Positions 34,110-42,754 are shown, counted from the stretch's first letter. The stretch: 64,000 nt of DNA from Litorisediminicola beolgyonensis (GCF_042679605.1 NZ_JBHTMU010000008.1:73600-137599); one strand, 5' to 3'. Program-made: numbers and translations. The notes: generated by a model from the letters alone, not told the origin.

Positions 34110-35396
34110 ATGACGTATCGACTGAACCGGCGCCGCTTCGGCGCACTCGCGGGGGCCGCGGCCCTTGCTCCGGCACTATCCACCACCGTCCGCGCCACGA
34201 CCGACGAGACGATCCGCATCGGCTGGATCGGTCCGCGCTCGGGACCGCTCGGCATCTTCGGCGAGGCCGATGCCTGGCTCGCCGAGACGGTCACCGCCAA
34301 GCACGCGGGCGGCCTCCAGATCGGAGACCGCAGCTACGCGGTCGAGATCGTCATGGTCGACACCCAGTCCGACCCAGTCCGCGCCAGCCAGGAGACGCGC
34401 AACCTGATCAACGGCCAGGCGCCGGACATCATCATCTCGTCCTCGACCCCCGAGACGACCAACCCGGTCGCGGATGCCTGCGAGGCGTCGGGCGTGCCGT
34501 CGATCACCACGATCGCGCCGTGGGAGGCCTTCTATTTCGGTCGCGGCGGCAAGCCCGGCGAGAAGTCCTTCAAGTGGACCTACCATTTCAGCTTCGGCGC
34601 GGGCGATTTCGCGCCGCTCTATGCCGATGGCTGGAGCAAGATCGACACCAACCGCAAGGTCGGGATGCTGGTCCCGAACGACGCCGACGGCAACGCGATC
34701 CGCGCCGGTCTGATCCCCGCGCTCGAGGCGCAGGGCTTCGAGATCTTCGACGCGGGCCCCTACGAGAACATGTCGGCGGATTTCTCGAACCAGATCAACT
34801 ACTTCAAGCAGAACGACGTCGACATCATCAACACCTTCCCATTCCCGCCGGATTTCCCGGTGTTCTGGCGGCAAGCCGCGCAGCTGGGTCTCGCGCAAGA
34901 GCTCAAGATCATGCAGATGGCCAAGGCGGGTCTCTTCGCCGCCGAGATGGAGGCGCTCGGCAGCCTCGGCTACGGGCTCTGCACAGGCGCCTACTGGCAC
35001 CGCGATTTCCCGACCACCTCTCCGGCGACCGGCCTGAAGAGCGCCGAGCTGGCCTCGGGGTTCGAAGAGACCATCGGCAAGCAATGGACCCAGCAGGCCG
35101 GCGCGCAGGCCGCGTTTCTGGACGTGACGCTGGCCGCACTGACCGCCTCGGGCAATCCCAAGGACAAGGCCGCCGTCGCCGTCGCGCTCGACACGCTGAC
35201 CACCGAGACCGCGGTCGGCACGGTGGATTTCGCCAACGGCCCGATGCCCGGCATCGCCACCACGCCGCTGGTCAACTGCCAGTGGGTCAAGGCGGCCGAG
35301 GGTCCCTACGAGTTCGACCTTGAGATCACCGCCAACGCGCTCGCGCCGGACGTGCCGATCTCGGCCGATCTCAAGCCCTACAAGATCGGCGGATAA
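34110..35396 (+). CDS. Branched-chain-type ABC substrate-binding protein for an aromatic or related ligand (Tat-exported)
   Basis: 428 residues from ATG 34110 after GGGGAGG. A Tat-like signal (NRRRFGALAGAAALAPALSTTVRA) precedes the type I binding fold: IRIGWIGPRSGPLGIFGEADAW, NLINGQAPDIIISSSTPETTNPV, DTNRKVGMLVPNDADGNAIRAG. LivK-like proteins of this kind bind amino acids or aromatic acids. It is followed by two ATPase and two permease genes, with a hairpin in between. Given the XylB/XylC neighbours an aromatic ligand is likely. The binding-site Trp/Phe residues around WEAFYF would fit a ring. Confidence 0.85.
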   Translation: MTYRLNRRRFGALAGAAALAPALSTTVRATTDETIRIGWIGPRSGPLGIFGEADAWLAETVTAKHAGGLQIGDRSYAVEIVMVDTQSDPVRASQETRNLINGQAPDIIISSSTPETTNPVADACEASGVPSITTIAPWEAFYFGRGGKPGEKSFKWTYHFSFGAGDFAPLYADGWSKIDTNRKVGMLVPNDADGNAIRAGLIPALEAQGFEIFDAGPYENMSADFSNQINYFKQNDVDIINTFPFPPDFPVFWRQAAQLGLAQELKIMQMAKAGLFAAEMEALGSLGYGLCTGAYWHRDFPTTSPATGLKSAELASGFEETIGKQWTQQAGAQAAFLDVTLAALTASGNPKDKAAVAVALDTLTTETAVGTVDFANGPMPGIATTPLVNCQWVKAAEGPYEFDLEITANALAPDVPISADLKPYKIGG

Positions 35397-35406
35397 GCCG
35401 ATCTGT

Positions 35407-35450
35407 GCAGGAGGGGGACATGCTCCTCCCAAGGCCTCCTCCTGCCTTTT
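35407..35450 (+). terminator. Intra-operon hairpin with T tract (attenuator) after the binding-protein gene
   Basis: GCAGGAGGGGG pairs with CCTCCTCCTGC (one G-T pair) and is followed by CTTTTC. It sits 10 bp after the binding-protein stop and before the ATPase gene. In such importers a partial terminator here gives more binding protein than membrane parts. Confidence 0.55.
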
Positions 35451-35472
35451 CAGCTGACGGAACGCACCTTCC

Positions 35473-36282
35473 ATGACGATGATACCGATTGACAGCATCC
35501 AGACGGCCGATCCGGTTTCCGCGCCCCGTCAGGACGCGCGGGTGGCGATCCCTCATGCGCCACCCGCGCTTTTGGCCGACCACCTCGTGAAACGCTATGG
35601 CAGCCTCAAGGCGCTCGATTCCGTGAGCTTCCAGGCCAGCGAGGGAGAGGCCGTCGGCGTCGTCGGCCCGAACGGCGCAGGCAAGACGACCCTCTTCGGC
35701 GCGCTGGCCGGAACCTTCCCGGTCAATTCCGGGAGCATCCAATTCCGCGGCACCGAGATCACGGGCATGTCGGCGCAGGAGCGCAACATGATGGGCATCG
35801 CCCGCACCTACCAGGTGCCGCGCCCCTTCCGGGGCATGACGATTTTCGAAAACGTGCTGGTCGCGCTCCGGGCCGGAGGCGGCGCCGAGGGCGCCGTTGC
35901 CGTCGAGCAGGCGGCGGAGCTTCTGGAGCGCACCGGTCTCCTGCCTCTGGCGAACACGCCCGCGGGCGCGGTCGGCCTTCTCGATCTCAAGCGGCTCGAG
36001 GTCGCCCGCGCTCTGGCCACCCGACCGCAGGTGATCCTGCTTGACGAGATCGGCGGCGGCCTCACCGAAGCCGAGCTTGTCAAGCTGATCGCCCTGATCC
36101 GGGGCCTCAGCGAGGCCGGTCTGACCATCGTCTGGATCGAACATATCCTTCACGCGCTCCTCAAGGTCGTGACCCGGCTCGTCTGCATGGCCGAAGGCCG
36201 CGTCCTGGCCGAGGGCGATCCGCAGGAGGTCATGGCCGACCCCGCGGTGCGCAGCGCCTATTTCGGAGCGGACGCGGAATGA
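35473..36282 (+). CDS. Branched-chain-type ABC ATPase (LivG-like)
   Basis: 269 residues. Walker A is GPNGAGKTT. The region where LSGG would be expected reads AVGLLDLKRLEVARALATRPQVILLDEIGGGL, so the signature lacks the canonical LSGG (LLDLKR in its place), as is common in LivG-like proteins. Walker B is VILLDE and the H-loop HILHAL. The 38-residue N-terminal extension is Pro/Ala-rich. It overlaps the LivF-like gene by 4 bp (ATGA). It pairs with that ATPase to power the aromatic-type importer. Confidence 0.8.
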   Translation: MTMIPIDSIQTADPVSAPRQDARVAIPHAPPALLADHLVKRYGSLKALDSVSFQASEGEAVGVVGPNGAGKTTLFGALAGTFPVNSGSIQFRGTEITGMSAQERNMMGIARTYQVPRPFRGMTIFENVLVALRAGGGAEGAVAVEQAAELLERTGLLPLANTPAGAVGLLDLKRLEVARALATRPQVILLDEIGGGLTEAELVKLIALIRGLSEAGLTIVWIEHILHALLKVVTRLVCMAEGRVLAEGDPQEVMADPAVRSAYFGADAE

Positions 36283-37004
36283 CTCTCTTTGCCGTCGAAG
36301 ACCTCACCTGCCGCCACGGCCTCCTGACCGCGGTCCAGGGCCTGTCGATCACGCTGAACCGGGGTGAGGTCCTCTGCATCATCGGCGCCAATGGCGCGGG
36401 CAAAACCACCTTCATGCGCGCGCTCGCCGGGGTGCATCGCAACACAGACGGGCGCATACTTCTGGACGGGACCGATATCACCGGTCTCCATGCCTTCGAG
36501 CGCACGCGGCGCGGGATCGCCATGTCGCCCGAGGGACGGCGGCTCTTCTACGACCTGTCCGTCCGCGAGAACCTCCTGATCGCGTCGGAGAACGCGCGCC
36601 CGGGTCCGTGGGATCTGCCGCGCGTGCTGGACACCTTTCCGCAGCTGCGCCCGATCATCGATCTCGCCGCCGGAAACCTGTCTGGCGGACAGCGACAGGC
36701 CGTGGCCATCGGCCGCGCGCTCCTGTCGAATCCCGATGTGCTGCTTCTCGACGAGGTGTCGCTGGGCCTCTCGCCCGCGGCGGTCGAGGGGGTCTACCAC
36801 TCGCTGGCCGCGCTCAAGGCCGAGGGCGACATCGCCATGATCGTCGTCGAGCAGGACCTGAACCGCGCGCTCGACTTCGCCGACACCATCCTCTGCATGG
36901 CCGAGGGCCGGACGGAGTTGCAGGGCGCGCCGGACGCGTTCTCCCGCGCGCAGATCACCGACGCCTATTTCGGCATTCACGACAAGGAGACGGCCCATGG
37001 CTGA
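36279..37004 (+). CDS. Branched-chain-type ABC ATPase (LivF-like)
   Basis: 241 residues. Walker A GANGAGKTT, Q-loop-region SPEGRRLFYDL, signature LSGGQRQA, Walker B VLLLDEVSLGL and H-loop position VEQDLNRAL identify a LivF-type subunit. The start ATG overlaps the LivG-like stop (ATGA), and the stop region overlaps the permease gene by 8 bp, so the ATPases and permease are translationally coupled. Together with its neighbours it makes a full importer. Confidence 0.85.
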   Translation: MTLFAVEDLTCRHGLLTAVQGLSITLNRGEVLCIIGANGAGKTTFMRALAGVHRNTDGRILLDGTDITGLHAFERTRRGIAMSPEGRRLFYDLSVRENLLIASENARPGPWDLPRVLDTFPQLRPIIDLAAGNLSGGQRQAVAIGRALLSNPDVLLLDEVSLGLSPAAVEGVYHSLAALKAEGDIAMIVVEQDLNRALDFADTILCMAEGRTELQGAPDAFSRAQITDAYFGIHDKETAHG

Positions 37005-37944
37005 CGCGATCCTTCAGGCGCTCGTGCAGGGGGTGCTCCTCGGCGGCTATTACGCGATCATCGCGGTCGGGCTGTCCTTCATGGTCGGGGTGGTGCGCTT
37101 CATCAACCTCGCGCATGGCGACATGGCCGTGCTCGGCGCGTTCCTCGTCGTGACGTTGACCCAAGCCTTGGGCCTGCCGGTGATCCTCTCCATCGCGATC
37201 ATGCTGCCGGTGATGGCGGTCCTGGGCTGGGTGATGCACGCGGTGCTCTTCGAGCGTGCGATGCGCGGAGGATTCCTCCTGCCGATCCTCGTGACCATCG
37301 GCCTCGGCGCGGCGCTCCAGAACGGGATGTTCGGCATCTGGGGCTCGAACACGCGATCCCTCGGCGCCGATATCGGCCAGCTCTCCTGGGCCAGCTGGAG
37401 CGTGCCCGGCGGCCTTCTCGTCGGCCAGTTGCCCGTGCTGATCTGCGTCTGCGCGGTGCTGGTCATCGGCGCGCTCCACCTGATGCTGCGCTCGAGCAAG
37501 CTCGGCCGCGCGATCAAGGCCACGGCGACCGACCCCGAGGCGGCAGAGCTCTGCGGCGTCGACGCGCGACGTGCGCAGCGGGCGGCCTCGGCCATCGCGG
37601 TCAGTCTTGCGGCGCTGGCGGGCGTCTTCCTCGCGATGCGCGGCCAGATCACGCCCTATGCCGGTCCGGCGCAGCTGATCTTCGCCTTCGAAGCGGTGGT
37701 GATCGGCGGGCTCGGGTCGATCTGGGGCACGCTGATCGGCGGCATCATCCTCGGGATCAGCCAGTCGCTCGGAGGGCTGGTGTCCAACCAGGCCTCGCTC
37801 CTGACCGGGCATCTCGTGTTCCTGGTGGTGCTCATGGTGCGGCTGATGCGGACCAGCTCGGCGGAACATGGCGGCTGGCGGGCCAGTCTTCGGGGCTGGC
37901 GTCGGACTAGATCCGCGCGTGACATGAAAGGAAAACCGGCATGA
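36997..37944 (+). CDS. Branched-chain-type ABC permease (LivH-like)
   Basis: 315 residues with about eight membrane segments and the conserved LivH beginnings: LVQGVLLGGYYAIIAVGLSFMVGVVRFINLAHGDMAVLGA. The coupling segment (ATATDPEAAELCGVDARRAQRAA) is present near the middle. It overlaps the preceding ATPase gene by 8 bp and the following permease by 4 bp. It forms one half of the inner-membrane pore of the importer downstream of the XylB/XylC genes. Confidence 0.85.
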   Translation: MADAILQALVQGVLLGGYYAIIAVGLSFMVGVVRFINLAHGDMAVLGAFLVVTLTQALGLPVILSIAIMLPVMAVLGWVMHAVLFERAMRGGFLLPILVTIGLGAALQNGMFGIWGSNTRSLGADIGQLSWASWSVPGGLLVGQLPVLICVCAVLVIGALHLMLRSSKLGRAIKATATDPEAAELCGVDARRAQRAASAIAVSLAALAGVFLAMRGQITPYAGPAQLIFAFEAVVIGGLGSIWGTLIGGIILGISQSLGGLVSNQASLLTGHLVFLVVLMVRLMRTSSAEHGGWRASLRGWRRTRSARDMKGKPA

Positions 37945-38936
37945 CCGGAGCGCATCGTCTCGGCGGCGTCACGCGACTGGATGGCGGCCTGATCGCGGGC
38001 GGCGCCTGCGTGCTGGCACTGCTGCTCGCCACGCCGCTGTTCGGCTCGGCCCTGATCGTCGACAAGCTGACGCTCCTGATGATCTACGTCCTTCTGGCGG
38101 TGTCGTGGAACCTGCTCGCCGGTTTCGCGGGGCTGGTCTCGGTCGGCCATCAGACCTTCATCGGGCTCAGCGGCTATTTCGTGCTGCGCCTCGTGGAAAC
38201 CGGGCTGCCGCCATTTGCGGCGCTGCTTCTGGGCGCGGTCGCGGTGCTCCTGGTCGCCTGGCCCCTGTCCTGGATCGTGCTGCGCCTCCGCGCGGCCGAG
38301 TTCGCCGTCGCCATGTGGGTGATCGCCGAGACCGTCCGCTCCGTCGTGATGTTCGACCCGCTGGTGCAGGGCGAGACCGGCCGCTCGCTCGTCACGCTGA
38401 ACGCGATGGACGCGGAACTGCGCCGCACCGCGATCTTCCTTGCGGCGGTGATCGCGGCGGCCCTGGGCCTCGTGGTCAGCCACAGGCTCCTGCGCGGGCG
38501 GCTCGGCGGCGAAAGCCAGGCGATCCGCGACGACGAGGAGGCCGCCGCGTCCATCGGCGTCGACACGATGCGCGTGAAGCGGGTGATCTTCCTGATCTCG
38601 GCCGTCGGCTGCGCGGTCGCCGGAAGCCTCTGGCTGGCCTCGGCGATCACCTACCAGCCGCGCACGGCCTTCGGGATCAACTGGTCGGTCTTCATGCTGT
38701 TTATGGTGCTGGTCGGAGGCCTCGGCAGCTTTGCCGGACCGATCATCGGCGCGCTGGTGCTCTTCGCGCTGCAGGAACTTTTCGGGGATTTCGGGGCCTG
38801 GTACCTGGCCGGTGTCAGAGTGGTCGCCATCCTCTTCGCCCTCTACGCCCCCCGCGGCGTCGTGGGCCTCCTGGCCGACCGCTTCGGCACGGAGCCCCTC
38901 TCCATGCGCAAGACACTGATCAAGGGCGCCCGGTAG
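37941..38936 (+). CDS. Branched-chain-type ABC permease (LivM-like)
   Basis: 331 residues with multiple membrane segments, and LivM signatures LLAGFAGLVSVGHQTFIGLSGYFVL and QAIRDDEEAAASIGVDTMRVKRVIFLISA (coupling helix). It is the last gene of the aromatic-type cluster and overlaps the LivH-like gene by 4 bp. A stem-loop without a strong T tract (38974-39002) follows. Together, the substrate-binding protein, the two ATPases and the two permeases form a complete importer. Confidence 0.85.
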   Translation: MTGAHRLGGVTRLDGGLIAGGACVLALLLATPLFGSALIVDKLTLLMIYVLLAVSWNLLAGFAGLVSVGHQTFIGLSGYFVLRLVETGLPPFAALLLGAVAVLLVAWPLSWIVLRLRAAEFAVAMWVIAETVRSVVMFDPLVQGETGRSLVTLNAMDAELRRTAIFLAAVIAAALGLVVSHRLLRGRLGGESQAIRDDEEAAASIGVDTMRVKRVIFLISAVGCAVAGSLWLASAITYQPRTAFGINWSVFMLFMVLVGGLGSFAGPIIGALVLFALQELFGDFGAWYLAGVRVVAILFALYAPRGVVGLLADRFGTEPLSMRKTLIKGAR

Positions 38937-38973
38937 CCACGCCCGGATCTTCTCGCGGTCGCCCGAGACCAAA

Positions 38974-39002
38974 AGCGGATGCCGCAAAGCGGCGTCCGCT
39001 TT
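38974..39002 (+). terminator. Stem-loop after the LivM-like gene; rest of intergenic region (38937-39285) empty
   Basis: AAGCGGATGCCGC pairs with GCGGCGTCCGCTT (13 bp, one mismatch or wobble) around an AAA loop, 37 bp past the stop. There is no proper T tract, so termination may be partial or Rho-aided. In the remaining part of the 349-bp gap, up to the tRNA, I see no gene. Confidence 0.45.
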
Positions 39003-39285
39003 CGCCTCGCCTAACACCCCGATCCGCCGCGGAGCATCTCCCGCGACTGCGCGTTGAAAGCGGAGGCTCCCCCGCCGTCCATCTTGGCTCGGAGGCTGGT
39101 CCGCCTAAGTTTCTCGTCCCAGCGACGGCACTGCGCCGCCCTTCCCGCCAACACCTGCCCGAACTGACTCGCCCCTCCAGCACCGCAGAGCGACGCCAAA
39201 GGCTGAAGACGCCAGCTAAGCGCGTTTCGACCAAGCGGCGCGGACCATGAACCGATCCCTGCATTCTCGAATTTCGGGGGGAAAG

Positions 39286-39371
<86 letters not shown>

Positions 39372-39539
39372 AGGTGTCGTAGCGGGGCATTTATCCGCCT
39401 CCAGAAAGGCTGTCAACGCCCGATCTGGGAGCAAGATACAACGATTCACGGGCCCCAAGCTCAGCGCGCGGCTTGCCGCTGGGAGGCGGCGGGTTTAGAC
39501 ACCGTGAAGACCACTCCGAGCCTTGCGGGGAGACGCATC

Positions 39540-40523
39540 ATGTCCAAGCTTGTCACCATCATCGGCGGTTCCGGCTTTGTCGGCCGTTACATCGCCCGGC
39601 GTATGGCGCAGGACGGCTGGCGGGTGCGGGTCGCGGTTCGGCGGCCGAACGACGCGATCTTCGTCCGGCCCTACGGTGTCGTCGGGCAGGTCGAGCCGGT
39701 CTTCTGCAACATCCGCGACGACGGCTCGGTGCGGGACGTTCTGGTCGGAGCCGAAGCGGTGGTGAACTGCGTGGGCGTTCTGTCCGAGACCGGCAAGAAC
39801 ACCTTCGAGGCGACCCAGGCCGACGGCGCCGCCCGCGTCGCCCGGATCGCCGCCGAGATGGGCACCAAGCGGCTCGTGCAGATCTCGGCCATCGGCGCGG
39901 ATGCCGAGGCCGACAGCGAGTACGCAAGCACCAAGGCGCGCGGCGAGGCTGCCGTGCTCGAGCATTTCCCCGAGGCCGTGATCCTGCGCCCGTCGATCAT
40001 CTTCGGGTCCGAGGACGAGTTCTTCAATCGCTTCGCCGCGATGACCCGGCTCGGCCCTATCCTGCCGGTGGTCGGCGCCGACACCCGCTTCCAGCCGGTC
40101 TATGTCGACGATGTGGCGCGCGCGGCCCAGATGGCGGTCAAGGGCGAGGCGGCGTCGGGCATCTACGAGCTTGGCGGCCCGGATGTCTCGACCTTCCGCG
40201 AGCTGATGGGGCAGATGCTCGACGTGATCGAGCGCCGCCGCCTCGTGGTCAACATCCCCTTCCCGATCGCCAAGCTGATGGGCAAGGTCTTCGATCTCGT
40301 GCAGACCATGAGCTTCGGCCTGATCCGGGCGCAGATCACCTCCGACCAGGTCGCGAACCTGCGCCACGACAATGTCGTCTCGGGGGAACACAAGGGCTTC
40401 GACGACCTGGGCTTCGCGCCCACCTCGCTCGAGGCGGTGCTCCCCGATTACCTCTGGCGGTTCCGTCCGTCGGGTCAGTACGCGGCGATCAAGGCCTCCG
40501 CCAAGGGCCTCCGGTCCCGCTGA
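39540..40523 (+). CDS. Complex I NDUFA9-like NAD(P)-binding epimerase-family protein
   Basis: 327 residues from ATG 39540 following GGGGAGA. The Rossmann signature VTIIGGSGFVGRYIARRMAQDGW is that of atypical extended short-chain dehydrogenases. The family includes the complex I accessory subunit NDUFA9 and is widely found in alphaproteobacteria as a single-gene relative. ISAIGADAEADSEYASTKARGEAAV has the YxxxK-type core and RPSIIFGSEDEFFNRFA follows. Likely role: NADPH-bound stability or assembly factor, or a quinone-linked reductase. It stands alone between tRNA-Leu and a hairpin, so no operon partner is evident. Confidence 0.8.
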   Translation: MSKLVTIIGGSGFVGRYIARRMAQDGWRVRVAVRRPNDAIFVRPYGVVGQVEPVFCNIRDDGSVRDVLVGAEAVVNCVGVLSETGKNTFEATQADGAARVARIAAEMGTKRLVQISAIGADAEADSEYASTKARGEAAVLEHFPEAVILRPSIIFGSEDEFFNRFAAMTRLGPILPVVGADTRFQPVYVDDVARAAQMAVKGEAASGIYELGGPDVSTFRELMGQMLDVIERRRLVVNIPFPIAKLMGKVFDLVQTMSFGLIRAQITSDQVANLRHDNVVSGEHKGFDDLGFAPTSLEAVLPDYLWRFRPSGQYAAIKASAKGLRSR

Positions 40524-40531
40524 GACACCGC

Positions 40532-40551
40532 CTGCGCCCCGCGGGGCGCAG
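40532..40551 (+). terminator. Perfect 20-bp palindromic hairpin after the NDUFA9-like gene
   Basis: CTGCGCCCCG followed directly by its complement CGGGGCGCAG, 9 bp past the stop codon, then CTTCGG. Stable but with only two T residues, so termination is likely but not certain. Confidence 0.5.
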
Positions 40552-40730
40552 CTTCGGCCGTCCGTGCCCAAGACTTAGCGCAGATATCTGCGCCGGTCTC
40601 CGGAACCGAATGCTGTTTCGGAATTCGCCAGTCCAGATCTCGAAAGACGAATGGGGACGCGCCGCCAGTGTCCGGAACGCGCCCCCGCCGCCCGCCCGGA
40701 ATAGGGCTGGACAGGGTCTCTGATCGAGTT

Positions 40731-40770
40731 CCCGGGATCCGGCCGGGTGTGCGGCGCGCCGGATCCCGGG
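40731..40770. repeat. 12-bp inverted repeat (CCCGGGATCCGG / CCGGATCCCGGG)
   Basis: Perfect 12-bp arms around a 16-base loop, 4 bp past the DUF6455 stop (minus strand). It could act as a transcript end or protect the 3' end. No T tract follows on either strand. Confidence 0.5.
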
Positions 40771-40774
40771 ACGC

Positions 40775-41038
40775 TCAGCCGGTGGCCTTCCCCAACCGGC
40801 CGAACAAGGAACCATTTCTGCAGAAGTCCGGAGGCGCGGCCCGGGGCGAGTCGCTCTCGTCCAGCCAGGCGGCACAGGCGCCGGGACAGGCGCACCCGGT
40901 GCAGGCCAGAACCGCGTCCTCGATCTCGCCGATGCTGACCGAGCCGCGCATCGCCTCTTCCTCGAGATCGATCTCCAGCGCACCCGCCATCCGATCGACC
41001 AGGTAAGCGTGCTGTTTCAGAACCGTCCGCGACACCAT
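40775..41038 (-). CDS. DUF6455 family small cysteine-containing protein
   Basis: 87 residues from ATG 41038 (MVSRTVLKQHAYLVDRMAGALEIDLEEEA). The C-terminal half contains the paired-Cys block AVLACTGCACPGACAAWL and a later PPDFCRNGSLF, both characteristic of DUF6455, found mainly in Rhodobacterales. The Cys set suggests metal or redox binding. An FnrL-type box 58 bp upstream suggests anaerobic or low-oxygen control. The biochemical function is unknown. Starts further upstream would run into the FnrL box and were not used. Confidence 0.75.
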   Translation of the reverse strand: MVSRTVLKQHAYLVDRMAGALEIDLEEEAMRGSVSIGEIEDAVLACTGCACPGACAAWLDESDSPRAAPPDFCRNGSLFGRLGKATG

Positions 41039-41096
41039 CCTTGCCTCCGCTTCGATGAGTTGAAGCAGAGGCTTGCACGGGCGGGGACCCCGCGCC

Positions 41097-41110
41097 TTGA
41101 CCTGGATCAA
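41097..41110. promoter_or_regulatory. FNR/FnrL box TTGATCCAGGTCAA
   Basis: Read on the minus strand, TTGATCCAGGTCAA fits the FNR-family consensus TTGAT-N4-ATCAA with one change (GTCAA). It lies 58 bp upstream of the DUF6455 start, so the gene is probably oxygen-regulated. The M48 peptidase stop is 3 bp from the site on its other side. Confidence 0.7.
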
Positions 41111-41113
41111 GGA

Positions 41114-41875
41114 TCAGGAGCCGCCGGAGATCTCGCGATATGTGCGGCGCACGATATCGACGCGGGCCGAGTTCGGCGGGTGGGTGCCCAGGAATCGGTT
41201 GCCCGGGTCGGGAATGCGGTTGAAGAACTCCGCGCCGCGCGCCGGGTTGTACCCGGCGCGATAGGTCACGATCGTGCCCATCTGGTCGGCTTCGAGCTCG
41301 AAATCCTTGGAATAGCTGCGCGCGCCCAGCGCCGCGCCATATTGCTGCGCCGAGCGCACCACCTCGTCGCCCACGCCCGCGACCGAGGCCAGACCGGTGG
41401 CGATCACAGCGCCCACTTGCGCGTTCTGCTGCGCGCGCTGGAGATGGCCGAGGATATGATGCGAGGCCTCGTGCCCCATCACGAAGGCCAGCTCGTCGGC
41501 ATTGTCGACCGACATGATCAGCGCGAGGTTGAAGGCCAGAACCGGACGCCCCGCCGCATCGAGGGTCTGGAACGCGTTCGGCGCCTGTCCGGGACGGTCG
41601 TCGACGGCAATCAGGAAATTGCAATTGGCCGCCCGTCCGACCTGCCGGCATTGCTGCTCGGCCACCGGCTCGACCCGCTCGATCACCTCCACGAACATGC
41701 GCGCCGCCGCCTCGGCCCGGCGCTCGGCCTTGGGCGAGATCTGCGGCGGGCGCTCCGGGGCCGGAGCCGGGGCGGGCGCGGGAACGGGGGTCTGCCGCGT
41801 TTCGACCACGACCGGCCCGCAGGACGCGAGCGCCGCGAGCAGGGGCAACAGAAGGAATAGGCGTCTGGGCGACAT
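41114..41875 (-). CDS. M48-family metalloprotease lipoprotein
   Basis: 253 residues from ATG 41875, beginning with a lipoprotein signal (LLLPLLAALASC), so it is lipid-anchored, facing the periplasm. The zinc site HEASHH (HExxH) is followed by a second Glu in FELEADQMG. A Pro/Ala linker (PAPAPAPAPE) follows the lipobox. Such BepA/LoiP/YcaL-type M48 enzymes act in outer-membrane protein quality control. It ends just before the FnrL box of the DUF6455 gene. It is divergent from the DCC-family gene. Confidence 0.85.
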   Translation of the reverse strand: MSPRRLFLLLPLLAALASCGPVVVETRQTPVPAPAPAPAPERPPQISPKAERRAEAAARMFVEVIERVEPVAEQQCRQVGRAANCNFLIAVDDRPGQAPNAFQTLDAAGRPVLAFNLALIMSVDNADELAFVMGHEASHHILGHLQRAQQNAQVGAVIATGLASVAGVGDEVVRSAQQYGAALGARSYSKDFELEADQMGTIVTYRAGYNPARGAEFFNRIPDPGNRFLGTHPPNSARVDIVRRTYREISGGS

Positions 41876-41983
41876 GGGGGCGCGCTCCGATCCGAGTCTT
41901 GGGGTCACATTTGAACATAGAGCGCAGCCGCGACGATTTGCCAGCCCGGGCGACGCTCTGGGCAAGGGATCGCCGGAGCCTAG

Positions 41984-42379
41984 ATGTGGGCCATGAACGC
42001 GCCTTTGACCGTGATTTACAACGATACCTGCCCGATCTGCGCCCGCGAGGTCGCGCAGTACAAGCGGCTGACGGCGCGTCACGATCTCGACATCGCCTAT
42101 GAGGGCCTCTCCGAAGGCGATCTCGAACGCTACGGCCTGAGCGAGCGCGACGCGGCGCGGCGGCTCCACGTGATGAAAGACGGCCAGCGACTGGACGGCG
42201 TCGACGCCTTCGCCGCGATCTGGGAGAGGATGCCCGGCTTCCGCTGGCTCGCGCGCGTCGTCCGGTTGCCGCTCATCGCCCCGCTCGCGCGGCTCCTTTA
42301 TGATCACGTCGCCGCTCCGGCGCTTTTTGCGCTGCACCGGCGACGCGAAAGGCTGGGCAAGCTCACGCGGCGCGGCTAG
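41984..42379 (+). CDS. DCC-family thiol-disulfide oxidoreductase-like protein (DUF393)
   Basis: 131 residues. The start ATG 41984 has GGAG five bases upstream; an ATG nine bases later is also possible. The family motif DTCPIC (DxxCPxC) lies at the N-terminus in VIYNDTCPICAREV, followed by HVMKDGQRLDGVDAFAAIWERMPGFRWLARV. DCC proteins have a thioredoxin-like fold and probable redox function. A short hydrophobic C-terminal helix is present. It is followed 10 bp later by a small conserved gene. Confidence 0.8.
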   Translation: MWAMNAPLTVIYNDTCPICAREVAQYKRLTARHDLDIAYEGLSEGDLERYGLSERDAARRLHVMKDGQRLDGVDAFAAIWERMPGFRWLARVVRLPLIAPLARLLYDHVAAPALFALHRRRERLGKLTRRG

Positions 42380-42389
42380 ACTCGTCCCC

Positions 42390-42620
42390 ATGTTCAGCAT
42401 CGAGCACGAGTTCGACTCCACCGTGGTGATCCTCGTCGACGAGGGCGAGACGCCTCTGCAGGAGGACGTGATCGTCAACACCTTCGAGGAATGCATCACG
42501 GTCGAGCAATACGACCCCCGCACCGACCGGGTGAACAAGATCACCCTGTCGATCAGCCAGATGCGCGATCTCGCCGCCGCGATCCAGCTGCCCGAGGGCG
42601 TCTACCAGCGCGACGACTGA
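42390..42620 (+). CDS. Small conserved hypothetical protein (76 aa)
   Basis: 76 residues from ATG 42390 (MFSIEHEFDSTVVILVDEGE). No family is recognised. It is acidic, with predicted beta-rich N-terminal half (TVVILVDEG; VIVNTFEECITVEQYDP) and a final helix SISQMRDLAAAIQLPEG. It starts 10 bp after the DCC-family gene, on the same strand, and its codon use matches its neighbours, so I take it to be real and co-transcribed. A hairpin with T tract ends the unit at 42719-42739. Confidence 0.6.
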   Translation: MFSIEHEFDSTVVILVDEGETPLQEDVIVNTFEECITVEQYDPRTDRVNKITLSISQMRDLAAAIQLPEGVYQRDD

Positions 42621-42718
42621 CGCCGCCCCCTGCAGACCAGGCGCGCCCATCGGCTGCCCGGACCGCCACCCAGGTTACGATTGTCCTGGCAGAGCGTGCG
42701 CAAGCCTCTGGTAACTAG

Positions 42719-42739
42719 TTGCCCATGGGCAATTTTTTT
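42719..42739 (+). terminator. Rho-independent terminator (TTGCCC/GGGCAA plus T7)
   Basis: A short stem TTGCC-CATG-GGCAA is followed by seven T residues. It is 98 bp after the 76-codon gene and just before the octamer repeat array. It should end the DCC unit. Confidence 0.65.
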
Positions 42740-42754
42740 CGCACCACGCCCGAA

